Positions 36,651 to 49,278 are shown, counted from the first letter of the stretch. The stretch: DNA of 64,000 bases from Stenopsyche tienmushanensis (GCA_008973525.1 WACJ01000520.1:2496037-2560036); one strand, 5' to 3'. Notes: a model not told the origin generated them from the letters alone. Program-made: numbers and translations.

Positions 36651-37971
36651 TTTTATTTATTTATTTTAAAAACTAAGAAAAGAAGATCGATAATTAGATG
36701 ATTTAATCTTATAGTTATGATTATTTTTTTAGGATAAATTAAATTCATCTGGAAGTGAAAAATGTCATTATGTTTTAATGACAGCTTATGTATATATCCT
36801 AGATGTAATATCTGGTAAATAAAGGGGGAAAAATGCAATAGATTGGACACATATAGTGCAACAGAGAAATGCTTTGTTGATCATAATACACTTTTCACGT
36901 TTCCAACTGTGACACCTCTGAAGATTTACGATCCACCCCCTGTGATGCGAACCACCCTTTTACTACCACCCAATGAGGTCCTTACGGTGTGCCGTCCGCT
37001 TAGAATCCCCCATAAAACGAGTAATACCAGGACTCGTATAGTCCCGAAAAAGCGAAATGATTTTTTTAGATTTCATAAAGGAGTGATGTTCATTCTTAAG
37101 TTTGGAATTAACGCGCTAACTGCCGATTGTATTTTGGTGCATCGTTTCCAAATTAATTAAACCCATCTCAAATTTGTTTCGATTCTTCTTCAGAATGCTG
37201 CCATTTTTATTAGCGAAATTCACATTGTTCGGAATAGAATTTTTAAAAAATTACGTTTTATGTCGCATCCCTGGATGTCCGTAATTTTTAATTAGTTCTA
37301 AGTATCCTTAAATTTGCTGCCATTCATTCTGTTAAGATCCCCCCGATCGTTTGCAATGAAAGGCAATTAAAAATTACAAAGAAAAACTTATAAAGAGGGA
37401 AAATTTATAAAAAGATAATTCTCTAGATAGATATCGCTGTCGTCAATTTTCCGATAATTTTCACCGCGTAAAATTCCGAGAAACACAACTTCACACAAAA
37501 ACTCCGCAAAACTTTTCGGAATATTTCGCCATTAATCTTGATTTTTACATACACAGAGTAAAAAGAAAGCAAACTCTCGACACAAATTCGAAAAATACGG
37601 GAAGCTTTTAAAATATTCAAAGTGCTCACGTTGCTTGAGTAAATATTTTGGAGACACCCTCATGCATACATTCAACATGAAGAATGATCATCAACCCTTA
37701 GAGTGCTAAGATACGAAATATCGTCGATTGGAAATTTGTTTGCTATCTTCCTCTCTTTTGTTTGATCGCGCTAACGTACAGGGGCAATTCAAATATAACC
37801 CGGAAATTTACCATACAAATTTATTAGTGATATATAAAATACAAATGGAGTATTTTATTTTTCTATATAGTCCTTTATTCAAATAAAATGGATAAGAAGC
37901 TTCTTGATCTCGTCATTGAAGAAAAAAGGTAACTGCTCTGAAAATGTGTAAGATGCGCGTACAAAGTATAT

Positions 37972-38550
37972 CCCAAAAGTCATGAAATATGTGTTTTCTT
38001 CCACATCCGTCATGGCCGCTTAGATTTGAATGCGTTTTTGATCTACGAGATAAACAAAGTCGGTCTGAGCTAGTTCGGGACTGCTGGGTGGCTGCAGTAT
38101 CGTTGCCGTGTTGTGTTTCACCAGGAACTCACAGTTGTCATAATGCAGCATCCAGGTAGTCCCTTTTCCTCAATCTTTCCAGAGCATCCACGTAATGGGC
38201 AGCGTTGACGGTCTCCTTGAGGTACAAACGTTTTCTGGGCCACAAATTCTTGGTGTCCAGTCTTGGCCTTCTTCGGTTTTGGGGATATCAAGATGTGCCA
38301 TTCGGCCCTCTGGCGCTTCATAGGCTCGCTTAAGCAATGCGTGAGTTTTGACAGCTTTTTGTTGATTTTGTGCAAAATTTGTCCGTTAGTGTCCGCATGA
38401 CGTGGTCTCGAAACAAGGATGCATTAAATAAGCTATCCTGATTCTACTGAAGCTCGCGGCAGATTGAACTTTGATGCACTATAAAGCTGAATGTAAATCG
38501 GTACGAATGTGTTGTGACCAGTAGGGGTTTCATGACTTTCGGGATGCCCT
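37972..38550 (-). mobile_element. Second mariner-type element nested in the family D mariner
   Basis: The ends AGTATATCCCAAAAGTCATG and CATGACTTTCGGGATGCCCT are inverted repeats. In the minus strand around 38240-38050 the frame reads LYLKETVNAAHYVDALERLR and KRDYLDAAL, then stops. This is the mariner segment between catalytic Asp 1 and Asp 2 (VN..YY.E.L.RLRKR). A 258-base open frame on this strand (38118-38375) is in a different register and is not the transposase. Confidence 0.78.
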
Positions 38551-38739
38551 CTTAATGCCTCTTTCAACGGACCAAACATATAACCAAACCACATGTGGCC
38601 AAGATCTGAATGTAAGGTGGTTGTTCAAGAGTTTTACAGAATAATAGGGAGAGTTCATCACGAGTTACAGCTGTTGTATGTGGCCGCGCGTTGAAGGACA
38701 ACGAAATTCTACTAAGCAATCTACAGCAGCAACGGACTT

Positions 38740-39600
38740 TTTTCTGTGGGATAAGACCATAAGATTTCCATAAGACACCCTGGGTTTGATTCCAGCTTAG
38801 TGTCATATTCTTACACACTAAACCCCTCTTTTGTCCTTCTCTGTCCCCCTGGTATTGTTTATAATATTGCTTCAGGAGGGCAGGTAGTCTGGCCTTAAGT
38901 AGCTGGCCCTATTCTAGTGTTGGAGAGCCGCTCTGCGTCTCCTTCTCATTGCCTTCTTTGGCGCTCATGAATCTTTCACAAAATCTCACCAAAAGTCCCA
39001 GTTTTTTTTTTGCTCACCATCATGCTGTGGACTATGTTTTGAGCATTGAGCTCGGCTGCCTCGAGTGTTTATTTCAGCGTGTTTCTCTGGGGTTTCCAAG
39101 TCTCAAAATTATTGATAGTGTGTTCGGCATCATCAATCTCCGCTTGGCAGTGATTCGCTTCAGGTACCCACCAAAACATCCATGTCCAGTGAGGACCTAT
39201 GTCAGGCGGTAGGTTGTTTCTCTGTGTTTTCGGGTCTTCCACCGGCTTACGACTGGGATAAGTCGGTGGGTCCATCTTCCCTTGCTGGACTGATCTCATA
39301 TCTGCTGCCAGGCTTTCTTCAGTTTCTGGTCATGTTCGTTGTGGTTTTTGGGATCTTCGTAGTCCAATGCCTTCTTCTTTGCTTGTGGGTCCAGCAGAAG
39401 GATTCCAGTGATCACGAGAACCGCTTCTTTAGAAACTGTTCTGTATACTGTGGTGACTCAGAGCGCACCCTGCCGTTGGACCCTTGACACCTTGCCGGTG
39501 ACGCCTTTTGCACAGAGTCCCCTTACATTTTCTGTAATCGGCAGTTCTACATTCCACTTTACGAGTACGTAGCACAAAGTAAGCTATGTACCTTTACTAC
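38740..39600 (-). pseudogene. Family A retroelement copy with ORF2 C-terminal piece, inside mariner
   Basis: On the minus strand GTAGAACTGCCGATTACAG (39530-39550) is the family A landmark. It is followed by GRWTHRLIPVVSRWKTRKHR, LTGHGCFGGYLKRI and, after a frameshift, DAEHTINNFETW. These are the RWTHRLIPDL, LTGHGCF and AEH..F.C motifs of the C-terminal end of non-LTR ORF2. The Cys residues of the knuckle are mostly lost. A hydrophobic plus-strand frame at 39182-39487 is a shadow. Confidence 0.75.
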
Positions 39601-40079
39601 CCGTAGATAGTTCGAATCAGTTTTTTTGTCTTTTATCACGATAAGTAGCATTAGAACATCATCTAGCAGCTGCCAGTAGTAGACTGCGTTCACCGTCTAT
39701 CTTTCATATAGAAAATCAATATTTAAAAAAATGCCTTCAGAGTCCCAACAAACAGTAGCCATCTCTTTTCCAGAGGACTGTTTATCAACTTAACTGTCAA
39801 ATCAAATACTTGGGTCTTTTTTATGGCATCATCGAATTGTGCCACAAGTCTCCTCAAAATATAACTTGATTTCAGCCGTCGTTTACGAGAAATCGATTGA
39901 TTTATGCTACTAAGAAGGGGATATCTTTCTTCGGTGAGAAGAAATAAGAAACTTCCTATCCGGTGGAATAAATATATTTCTAATATAGAAAAATAAGATA
40001 CTCCATTTCTGTTTTTATATGTCACTAATAAATTTCGGGCTACATTTGAATCGTTGACGCACAGAAATTATCCGTATTC

Positions 40080-40150
40080 GAGCACTTTGAGCAGTACCCG
40101 TTAGTACCACAATCTACGATATATCGTATTTGAGTACTCTAAGGGTTAAC
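40080..40150. repeat. Palindrome-bearing TTAA end, second instance
   Basis: ACGATATATCGT (40116-40127) followed by GAGTACTCTAAGGGTTAA (to 40148) repeats the right end at 23608-23641. A related inverted version, AACCCTTAGAGTGCTAAGAT with ACGAAATATCGT, is at 37693-37724, just outside the mariner at 37786. The two therefore flank that mariner within about 0.1 kb on either side. Confidence 0.6.
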
Positions 40151-40984
40151 GATACATCAATATGCTCATTACCCTATGTACTATACAAATTTAATCTATT
40201 TGCATAATCGAGCATAATTTTCCTCGTGCATAATGTCATTGTCAACACATGCCCTCGCCACATTATATAATATTATCACCCATTAGCTTAAACCTGGAGA
40301 TAAGACGGCTGCTTAAAAATGACTTAGTATGTCATATAAATGATTGATGACGATCTCGCCCTAAAGTATCAAATCAATTAATATGGCTTTAAAATTGTTT
40401 ACAGTCATTTTTGAAATTCTATCCTGAATCGAATCGCCCGATTCAATATTTTTGTATCCCAGATGTTAGCAAATCTGCCATAAATTTTGCTGCATGTTTG
40501 GTCAGCAACAGCGATTTTCTAACAGCATTGAACTGTCACATGTGGTAAACCACAAAATAAAAAAAAACATTTCTACACAGTTTTTATTTTCATGGCCATC
40601 TCCATGTGGATTAGTTTCGATATCAGGGCCGTAGCAAAGGCGTGGCAAAGCATGCGCCCGCCACGGGCGCAACTGGGCTTGAGGTGCAAAACGCAGAATA
40701 CCGACACGGTCGAGATATGCGGATGGTTTTCATTTTACTACTTTACATGAATCAACACTGATTGACTCTGTCCGTTTTTATAATAAATACTAAGTTGTCT
40801 AATCCCTCTTTTCTTCGTTATCGCTAAAGCATTGAGCCGACCAAGACAGCAAAAGCCCGCAATAAAACAAAGACAACAATATATTCGACCGATTGTAAAA
40901 TTTAAACAACCCACCTGATCAGTCTTCTTCGGACAACCTCGTTTTGTAATGAGAGTTTGTAATCATCTTTAAACAAGTTCACGC

Positions 40985-41100
40985 GATCGTTATATCAGCG
41001 ATCCGAAAAGCGGACCGGTTGGACACTTGTGGATCTTGTGGCCACTCCATCCACTTTTAAGCCTTTTAGGCGGCATTTTCGGTAATAAATGCGTACCCCA
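40985..41100 (+). pseudogene. LINE fragment, family E copy 2
   Basis: The frame LYISDPKSGPVGHLWILWP aligns with the SGPKSGPVGH core of the other copies. Upstream, AAGCCCGCAATAAAACAAAG with ACAACAATAT (40850-40880) matches 61016-61042. Confidence 0.6.
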
Positions 41101-41459
41101 CGGAAGCCTTACAAACATCTAATTAGTTTATCTAGAATGTATTGAAGAATGTATCTCATATAGTTAAAAAGCTAATTTGAGCTGAGGAGTAAATATAAAT
41201 AAATAAATAATTTAATCAGCCGCATTTATTGTCGATTAAGGAAAACATATTTTAAATAACAATCTGAGTTTTTAATTGTATTTGTATTATAAAAAGATAA
41301 AAATTATGATATTAATCCGTTTAATGTACGCTTTTAACTCGTATTTATAAATAGCTTAAAGGTCGATCGTCCTTGACCCGTTGATGAGTATGCACTCACA
41401 TGCTGAGTGCAATGCTCCATAGCGGTTTATTTGTCATACTATTCTTTATTATCCACATG

Positions 41460-41720
41460 TTAAATATGTTTGATCGATTTTTTCTTCTTCATAGAGTATT
41501 CATCAAAATATTCATCAACAGATGACAACACAATGAACGTCAAAATTTTAATGGAATTTATCCTTATCCGCTTGAAAACCATCAGATACGGCCTCCTTAG
41601 ATCGAATCATTATAAATGGTAGAAAGCCTCATAAATCAATTACATAAAATTCAGCACGGTATCAAAAGTGATCCTATTTGAGCAACCATTAGGGATCTCA
41701 AATGTATCGATTTCAAGCTT
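41460..41720 (+). repeat. Family B repeat copy
   Basis: ATTCATCAACAGATGACAAC, TTTAATGGAATTTATCCTTA and AGATCGAATCATTATAAATG align with 45780-45900. Confidence 0.6.
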
Positions 41721-42329
41721 CACCAAATGTGTTCCTTTGTAACTAAAATTGAAGAGACATATAAAGCTGTATTTTGTCCTTTCCATAAAATTTGCATTGA
41801 TGAGAGTCTTTTTCATTTATATCGGTAGTGCCAAAAATACGTGCCGTTTTAACGCTTCGGCTTAGAAAAGGTATCAAAAATAAGGTACGTAAGTTTTGTA
41901 ATGTCTTCCAGGCTTATATTTGATACGACCTGATTTAGTAATTATTAATTAAATATTGGATGTAATCCTGGAGATTATAAGAACATCGAAATTGTTCAAT
42001 TATTTAAATTAAATTAGTATTAATGTTTATCCCATTTTGTGATTATCCAATCATCGAGCTTGTAGCATAAGTCATTTTATGTATATTAAATTCCTTCGGC
42101 AAATTTATTCTGACAGGCAGCTCGTTCCATTTATTCCTTTGACCTTTGGATGTAGGCCGTATTTTGAGGATATTTTTGATATCTCATCAAAAATAATTGA
42201 GAAAAAACGCGAGTGTCTCGCAGCAATTTGATTTATTACGGGTAAACAAGGACCATGGCCATATATAAAGTTATCCAAATGCGACGCCTAGATGTTAGCA
42301 CTGTAAAATGTTTACACGTGATGTATTTT

Positions 42330-42625
42330 CAATTGACATAAGCAGCTACAAACATAGTCTTGTAGGTATAAGACATTTATATACGAAGGGCCGTCCCTTC
42401 ATTAGAAGGGCGACCGCTCCGAAAATCCAGTTGCGCACGTATTGTTCGACCGCAGCGTTGTCTTGAAATCGTTGCCCTCCTGATGCCTCTTTTAATGGAC
42501 CGAACATATGATAGTTACACTGTGCCAAGTTTGGACTGTAACGTGAGTGTTTCCAATATATTTGAGTGAGTTTATTATGAATTACGGCTTCTGTATACGG
42601 CCGCCCGTTTTAATGCAGAAGAATA
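42330..42625 (-). pseudogene. Mariner C-terminal part, separated from its N-terminal part by family A
   Basis: The minus frame reads LVILLH, stop, NGRPYTEAVIHNKLTQIYWK, HSRYSPNLAQCNYHMFGPLK and EASGGQRFQDNAAVEQYVRN. These correspond to the second Asp region (ILLHDNARPHTA) and the YSPDLAPCDYH motif. The catalytic Asp of LLHDN falls on a stop codon. The N-terminal part is at 43856-44480. Confidence 0.87.
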
Positions 42626-43855
42626 ACGAGATCGAGCAGACAGACAGCGACTTACTGATATTTGGTCTCTTCATGATAGAGTTCCATGTCCCGTGCTGCT
42701 GTAGGATCTGACTTGGATGCCCGGAATAGCCACAAAGTGTCCTCAGTCAGTTTTTCCTGGCGCCCAGAGCTTCCAGGTGCCCATCCATTTAACTCCGCGC
42801 CCCTCAATCGGTGCGACCGAGAAAAAGGAAGGAATGGGTTATATTAAGAATCCAGGAAACTATTATGTGAGGTAGCCATTCTCCCCTGTATAAACTAGAC
42901 TGTTGAAGATAGTGGTGTCAGCTATTGCACAGAATCCTCTTGCTTCTTCTGTAATCGGCAGTTCCACATTCCACCTTACGGGTGCGCAACATAAAATAAG
43001 CTCTGCGCCTTTAACTCATGCTAGCTTGGCTACTTTAACAGCGTACTCTACATCACTACCCCATGGGTTTGACCGTTACTCAAGATGATAAAGTTTCCCT
43101 TCTCCCTCCTGGGATTTTATAGGTAGATACGGTAGAGTTAAATACCTACCCGAGCAGAAAGACAATGCAATGCAGATCGTCAGAATCAACTGCCAGGTGT
43201 GTAGAGTCTTCAAAATAGACACTATTATCGGCGCTGCTGTGCGATCTGTTCCGGGTTTCCCCAGAGTAGCCACACAAAGAATGTCTTCTACCGCTATTTG
43301 GATCGCACGAGAAACGTACCCAACTTATTTTACCTGAGCTACCCCAACAGCGTTTGATGAGCAAACAAACGAAACTGCTTTCGCCCACTACTCTACATAA
43401 TTACCGCTAGGGGTTCAACTGTTACCTACGAGCATAGGGTTGGCCCACCCATCTGGGGTTTTATAGGTGGACACCGTAGAGTGAAACAGAACCCAAAAGA
43501 AGAAAGACAAGACGACAGACATCAGACAGCGACTGATTGGATTGGGGGCTCATTATAAGTCGAACCCATTTCCTGCGCTGCTCCGTGGTCTGTTCCGGGT
43601 TACCCCGGACTAGCCACACAGAAGAGTGTCTTCCATTGATATTTTGGTCTCGTTAGAAACGCTAAGCGCAGAGCGTCCAGACGCCTACTCCTTTTGCTTC
43701 GATCCCTCCAGAGGAGGCGAGGTTTCCGCGGGAAAACCAGCTTCAGACTATTGCACCCGAGGGTGCGATGGAGGAGGAAAGACAAAGGTTCAAGCTAAAT
43801 TAACATGGATGGCCATCGTGGAGTCTAATACCCAACCGGCAACAGAAAGACAGCT
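42626..43855 (-). mobile_element. Family A retroelement sequence (about 1.2 kb, two units) inserted in mariner
   Basis: Two reverse-orientation family A units are joined here. 43535-43855 ends in GGTTTCCGCGGGAAAACCAG and GTGGAGTCTAATACCCAACC, matching the start of 46845-47525. 42640-43534 has TTCTGTAATCGGCAGTTCC, CCCCAACAGCGTTTGATGAG and GAGCTTCCAGGTGCCC. Each unit has a CAGACAGCGACTKA end. Open frames at 43626-43955 and elsewhere are short and not conserved. No polymerase motif is seen in this copy. Confidence 0.72.
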
Positions 43856-44480
43856 CGAATCGGTTATCTTCGTTTTTTGTTATGATAAGCAGCCTCAGCA
43901 TCATCTAGCAGTTGGCATTAGTAGACCACATTCACTGTTTGTCTGCCATGTATAAAATCAATCAATAAAATACCCTTTGAGTCCCAAAATTCCATAACCA
44001 TCACTTTTCGAGCAGACTGTTCAGTTTTTACATTGATCGGAGCCTTCTCTCCGAGTTTTCTTCCACTCCATACTCGATCTTTTGTTTTTTGAATGGTGAG
44101 TGGTGAACCCACGTTTCATCGCAATACGATCCAAAACAATATCTTTCATCTTCATAGCGATTCAAAAATCGCTGATAGATTTCTTTCCATAAAATCTCTT
44201 GTATTTCGCTGAGCAGATGTGAGACTCACCTTGCTAATATTTTTTTCTATCAAAAATATTCCGATACAATAGTATGGACAATTCCAACACTAATATCTAC
44301 CACTGGCATAATCTCGAATATTGCAATGCGGCGGTCGCCCTCCACAAGCTCACCCACTGCACGAATATTCTTTTCGTTGATGCTCGCTACAGGATGCCGT
44401 GTACGACTTTCATTTTGCACATTTTCTCGATTTTCGCAGAACTTTTGGACCCAATCAAATACTTAGACATTAGGTGCCTC
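43856..44480 (-). pseudogene. Mariner N-terminal two-thirds
   Basis: From about 44465 on the minus strand: FDWVQKFCENRENVQNESRT, GELVEGDRRIAIFEIMPVVD, ISVGIVHTIVSEYF, then CDETWVHHSPF (first catalytic Asp, 44100-44120), TEQSARKVMVMEFWDSKGIL, LIDFIHGRQTVNVVY, stop, CQLLDD. The order and spacing match mariner. There are several frameshifts and stops. The C-terminal part continues at 42625 after the family A insert. Confidence 0.9.
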
Positions 44481-45654
44481 TAATCACAATGCTACCCTAA
44501 TGCTAACCCTATTTTCGCTTATTGTATTTTTTATCGTTGCCCTATTTTGGAATTGTTTGCATATCCTTCATCCTTAACGAGTGTCTTCCTTGCGCTATTA
44601 ATAACTGCCTTTTTTAGCGGAATGACGATTCTGCACGCAATTTGGTATGTTTGTCAAACAAAAGACACGTAAATGTAAGAGACGAAGCTTCAAGCTAGCT
44701 GTCAAAAACATCAATGATTGAGTTTTTGTATCGCTTTCGCGTTTATATACGCACAAGGGATGCCGTTTAAATAACAAGGCGGAATGTGGATCTAATTCTG
44801 TAAATATCTCTGAGTTATATAAGTTTTTGAGTGAACATTCCTTTTGAATTCCTTGCGTAAAATTGTTTGAATTCAAAAAAATCAGCATTGCGAAAAAACA
44901 CTAATGGTCTCTGAATTGATCTTTTATATTCAAAAACGGCCTTTTCCATAAACAATGGCTTTCTTCTCGCAGAGATGGCTTATGGAAGATCATAATTTGC
45001 GAGTTATGAAATGCTGAAAACCCGCGGAAGCCTTGCTCAAATGTAATTATTTGCACAATATCGTATTTCGGTTAAAATTCATAAGGTTCTGTGGCAGAGC
45101 GAGAATTATCTCATTTGGTATTCATGCTTTGAGAATAGATATCCAGACTATTTTCACACCAGAGGCATGTCGTATAATACGTATACGTTTCGAAATGTAT
45201 AACAACAGACAAACACGTATTCTTTTATTACCTACAATTTTCAAAATCGTAAAGTGTCTGAAGAATAGACGTGATTGATCATTTCGACGCCGTACTTCTG
45301 AGAAGTTGAACTTTGTTTTGGCAACTTTATGATATGGCGTTTTTTTGAGGCTCGGAGACTATTAAGCTTTTGCTGATTCATTTCACGTTTTAGACACAGA
45401 ACGATTCGATTCACAGCATTCAGGCTGTTGTCTATGCGAATTTATTACGAATCATTCATATTCGGGACCTGTGCCAAACTTAATTTAAGTTCGAAAGAAT
45501 GAATCCTAACGATCCATGGAATCTATTTTATTTCCACAAAAAACTCGATGGGAAACATTTAATTGCATTATAATACTGACCAAATGATGAGTAATTGCGC
45601 ATATGTGTGTTCGGACTCGAGTAATACAAAAATAGCATAATCGCACATTGAGTG

Positions 45655-46020
45655 CGAAGATTAGTGAATCGGAGACAGGGACAAGTGTCATTAATGGTAA
45701 GTTTATGCTGTAAATGTACCCCTACACGTCTAAATGTTCTCAATTATTGCCTGAATAGAGAGTTTTGACATCAATCAACAACAGATGACGCCAAAATAAA
45801 AATTATAACGGAATTTGTTCGCATCCGTTTGAATATCATTGGATATGGGGTCTTTTTAAATAGTTGTTGGTCTTAGAATCATGAAAAAATAGTAGAAAGT
45901 CACGTAAATCAATAATATACTTAAAACAAAAGGGATTCTATTTGCAACGCTATTAAGAGGCCCAATAATATCAAAAGTGTTGAGGTTCATTTATTGATAT
46001 AAAAGCTCACATATTAGTGC
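45655..46020 (+). repeat. Family B repeat copy, longest example
   Basis: TTAGTGAATCGGAGACAGGG, GTACCCCTACACGTCTAAAT, ATCAATCAACAACAGATGAC, GGTCTTAGAATCATGAAAAA and GTTGAGGTTCATTTATTGAT. It matches 61890-62175 in the same order with indels. Confidence 0.75.
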
Positions 46021-46844
46021 GATTTTCCAAGCAAAACTAATCCTTCAGTCAGTGCGTAGATTAATGAATGATTGATCAGAAATGGAATTATTTGATAAGG
46101 GGATGAATTTTATGGGAGCATAAATATTCAATGGCATAATAGAGCTTCGAATAAAAGACGTCGGTATGAAGAGAATCCCTGAGTTTTTTATTTTATTTGC
46201 AGAGCGGAGAGCAAATACGAAACTTTTAAGGGATGCGGTTTCAATAGGCTCAATAGTATTTCAGCAATGGAAAATAAATATTTAAGTAGGATTCTGCTTC
46301 AGACGAAATCGTCCAGCATTTTTTATAAGCATCTAAGATACAATTTTTTTTTGGCAATGAACGATGAATTTTTATTGTATATTCGTTTTATTGCAAAAAA
46401 AAAATCAGCAAGATAAGAAATAAGCGCAAGATACATAATTGAAGTTTAAGCACACAGTCGGTATCTGATTAACGTCGCGGATGTCACTGTAATAAAATGT
46501 TAATTAAGTATGTGCAGATGTGCTCAAATTATTGTACTGTCTATAAAATGCTATTTACATTGAGTTCAAATGGAATGAAACGGTAAATCTACCCATTTAT
46601 GTGCATACAATAAAAAAATCCAGATAGATGTTTATATTAAGTGTGTAGGGCTTCATCATAATAGTGTAAACTTTTCACCCATTTTCATTTCAATTATTAT
46701 TGGGGTTTCCTATGGATAATGTCATTTTTTTCAATGCACTATCTTCAAAATAGTAAGTCTGTATGGTCGTCACATCTTGATCCAATACTCTTAATGAAGT
46801 TGGGCAAGATTCAAACATAAAATTTTTGGATCACAGACCCAATG

Positions 46845-47525
46845 GCTTCCGGGTTGGTGTTAGACTCCACGATGCCCACCCATAAATTCCCAGAGGGGGG
46901 AGCCAATCCTACGCCCTTGGGTAACGGTTGAACCCTTGGGGTGATGATGTGGAGTAGAGGCTTGCTCATCATACGCTGCTGGGGTAGTCCAGCAAACATG
47001 AGTTGGGTGAGCAGGTCACCCTGTGTTGCGTATCCATAAAGGGGTGTGTAGAACAGCCGATTACAGTAGTTGGTAGAGACTGTGTGTCAAAGGCTCACCA
47101 CTATCCTCAACAGCCTAAGCAAACAGGGGAGAACGGGTTTAGGCTGTTCGAACGGCGACTCGTCTCCGTGGCTACGTACTAAGAATGATCGAACCAATAC
47201 GAGTACTATGGAGAAGGAGTAGCCCCTGCAGTTCGTCATCTGCTGCAGCTCCCTTCAAACTGAGGTTGGACTCGTGGTGGCAGTGAATCCACGGAACACC
47301 TTCGGGTGCACCTGCTCTGAATCTGGGTTTTCCCGAGGAAACCTTGCCTCCTCTGAAGGGTGGGCATCTGGACGCTCCGCACATAGTGTTTATCGTGGGG
47401 CTAAAGGATTAGTGGAAGACACTTTTCGTGTGGCTAGTCCGGGGTTATCCGGAATAGACCACACAGCAGCGCAGAAAATGGATTCGACTAATAATGAACC
47501 CCCAATCCAGTCAGTCGCTGTGTGA
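46845..47525 (+). repeat. Family A retroelement copy, best forward example
   Basis: It starts TTCCGGGTTGGTGTTAGACT and ends CCAATCCAGTCAGTCGCTGT. It contains CACGATGCCCACCCATAAAT, CATACGCTGCTGGGGTAGTC, ACAGCCGATTACAGTAG and CTAGTCCGGGGTTATCCGGA. A frame at 47274-47525 (MVAVNPRNTFGCTCSES..) spans part of it but has no recognised domain. It has no terminal inverted repeats and no polyA, so the class is inferred from copies carrying ORF2 pieces. Confidence 0.75.
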
Positions 47526-47689
47526 TGTTTGAATCGAATTGGAAAAAAAACGATATTTCATCCTGGCCACCTTATATCAATAACCAGTTCTGACACCAGT
47601 GTAATGTAAAGCAGATGCACTATCAGGACAACACAGGCTCAACTGTTTACTATTTTACAACGAAGGACGCCTTCCCGTAGCATAGACTA

Positions 47690-47885
47690 TCCGACTACTC
47701 CCATTTCCTGATCATCACCACCGGACCGATGACGGTGCAGGCGCAAAAAGCGATAGATGTTGTTCCTTTAGAAGCAATGTGTCCACAGCATCAAGATGTC
47801 ACTGTTAATCTGGTGAATTGAATCTGCACAGATTAGCTGCACCATTGCGTGGGGGTGCCATTTCGCCCGCGCTATATTTTCATAT
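47690..47885 (-). repeat. Family G repeat copy 4, diverged
   Basis: GACGGTGCAGGCGCAAAAAG, TGTCACTGTTAATCTGGTGA and ATTGAATCTGCACAGATTAG, same orientation as 16865-17010. Confidence 0.6.
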
Positions 47886-48369
47886 GAAATGTCCGATTTT
47901 ATAGAACAAATTTTGTGCGACCCCTTTCCCAAGCCTATTCATTTTACGTCTTCAAATTCTATTCTTCGCACCTGAATATGCGCGGTTTCCTATTAATGAT
48001 TATTATTCCAATTGTGGAGTAATCGATGAATTACATTTATATCCCACCTGTAGCTTCTCGTCATCAATGCTGTTAGTCGATCGTTTACGTGGTTCATTTA
48101 TGAACTAAACAAAATCTAATCAATGGCTTAAATTTGAGTCTTATTATATCATCATATGTTATGAATTATGTTCGGAAATTTAATTTTTTCTTATGATTTT
48201 CACGTTAATCATCCAGAGCACATATAGCATCTTATCTATATCCATTGCAAACTACAAATTCAATATTTTCCAAGTATTATTATGGTCTGATGGTGATGAA
48301 TTATCTCTTCATTTTTTATAGTCATATATGGTAAATGTTGATATAAACATGATTTTTTCTTCGTTTCAG

Positions 48370-48485
48370 ACTACATAGCCAGATATGGTCGCATGGCAGA
48401 ACAAGCAGCCAGGCGGAAGTTCTGGCAAATCCTTTCTGCGGTTGAATACTGCCACGATAGACGAATTGTTCACAGAGATCTCAAG
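48370..48485 (+). CDS. Sik2: Sik2 kinase exon with HRDLK catalytic loop, internal exon 2 of 4
   Basis: A 116-base exon following TTTCAG (48364-48369) and ending before GTATTA at 48486. It completes the split Asp codon and then reads 38 codons in phase. The residues include [24 protein letters not shown] and [14 protein letters not shown] is the catalytic loop, and its Asp (48477-48479) is the catalytic base. The [11 protein letters not shown] stretch fits SIK1/SIK2 better than SIK3, where vertebrate proteins read FKQIVTAV. The intron falls directly between the Lys of HRDLK and the following AEN, so the HRDxKxxN motif is completed only after splicing. The intron before this exon is about 17.0 kb and full of transposon debris. 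The intron after it is about 0.53 kb. Confidence 0.96.

Positions 48486-49278
<793 letters not shown>

Larger units (their letters stand above)
37786..40052 (-). mobile_element. Mariner family D element with nested insertions
   Basis: Outer terminal repeats in inverse orientation. The left end starts TTCAAATATAACCCGGAAAT at 37788 and the right end finishes CGGGCTACATTTGAA at 40050. Both are followed inward by sequence reading ATACAAATGGAGTATNTTAT on the inward strand. Transposase pieces on the minus strand are SGKEMATVCWDSEGI and IDFLYERETVNAVYYWQLLD (39790-39660), then SFNARPHTTAVTRDELSL and PPYIQILATCGLVICLV (38710-38565). Between these lie a second mariner (37972-38550) and a retroelement (38740-39600). 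It is fully inactivated. Confidence 0.82.
31342..48369 (+). other. Sik2 intron of about 17.0 kb, packed with decayed mobile elements
   Basis: The intron is defined by the donor GTAAGC at 31342 and the acceptor TTTCAG ending at 48369. The flanking exons join through a split Asp codon. Within it I recognise LINE fragments (32.1, 41.0 kb), a MITE (32.7-33.15 kb), a Tc1/mariner deletion derivative (34.3 kb), a nested mariner (37.8-40.05 kb), a mariner split by family A retroelements (42.3-44.5 kb) and a separate family A copy (46.8-47.5 kb), each listed on its own. The stretches about 31.35-32.1, 34.86-35.9, 44.5-45.6 and 47.9-48.37 kb hold nothing I can identify beyond AT-rich single-copy-looking DNA. 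Confidence 0.9.

Noticed and set aside
38118..38375. 85-codon minus-strand frame
   Set aside because: It overlaps the mariner segment LYLKETVNAAHYVDALERLR in another register. It is a frame shadow, not the transposase.
39182..39487. 101-codon hydrophobic + strand frame that could pass for a membrane protein
   Set aside because: It lies antisense to a recognisable LINE ORF2 C-terminal fragment on the minus strand. The hydrophobicity is a by-product of the complementary charged sequence.
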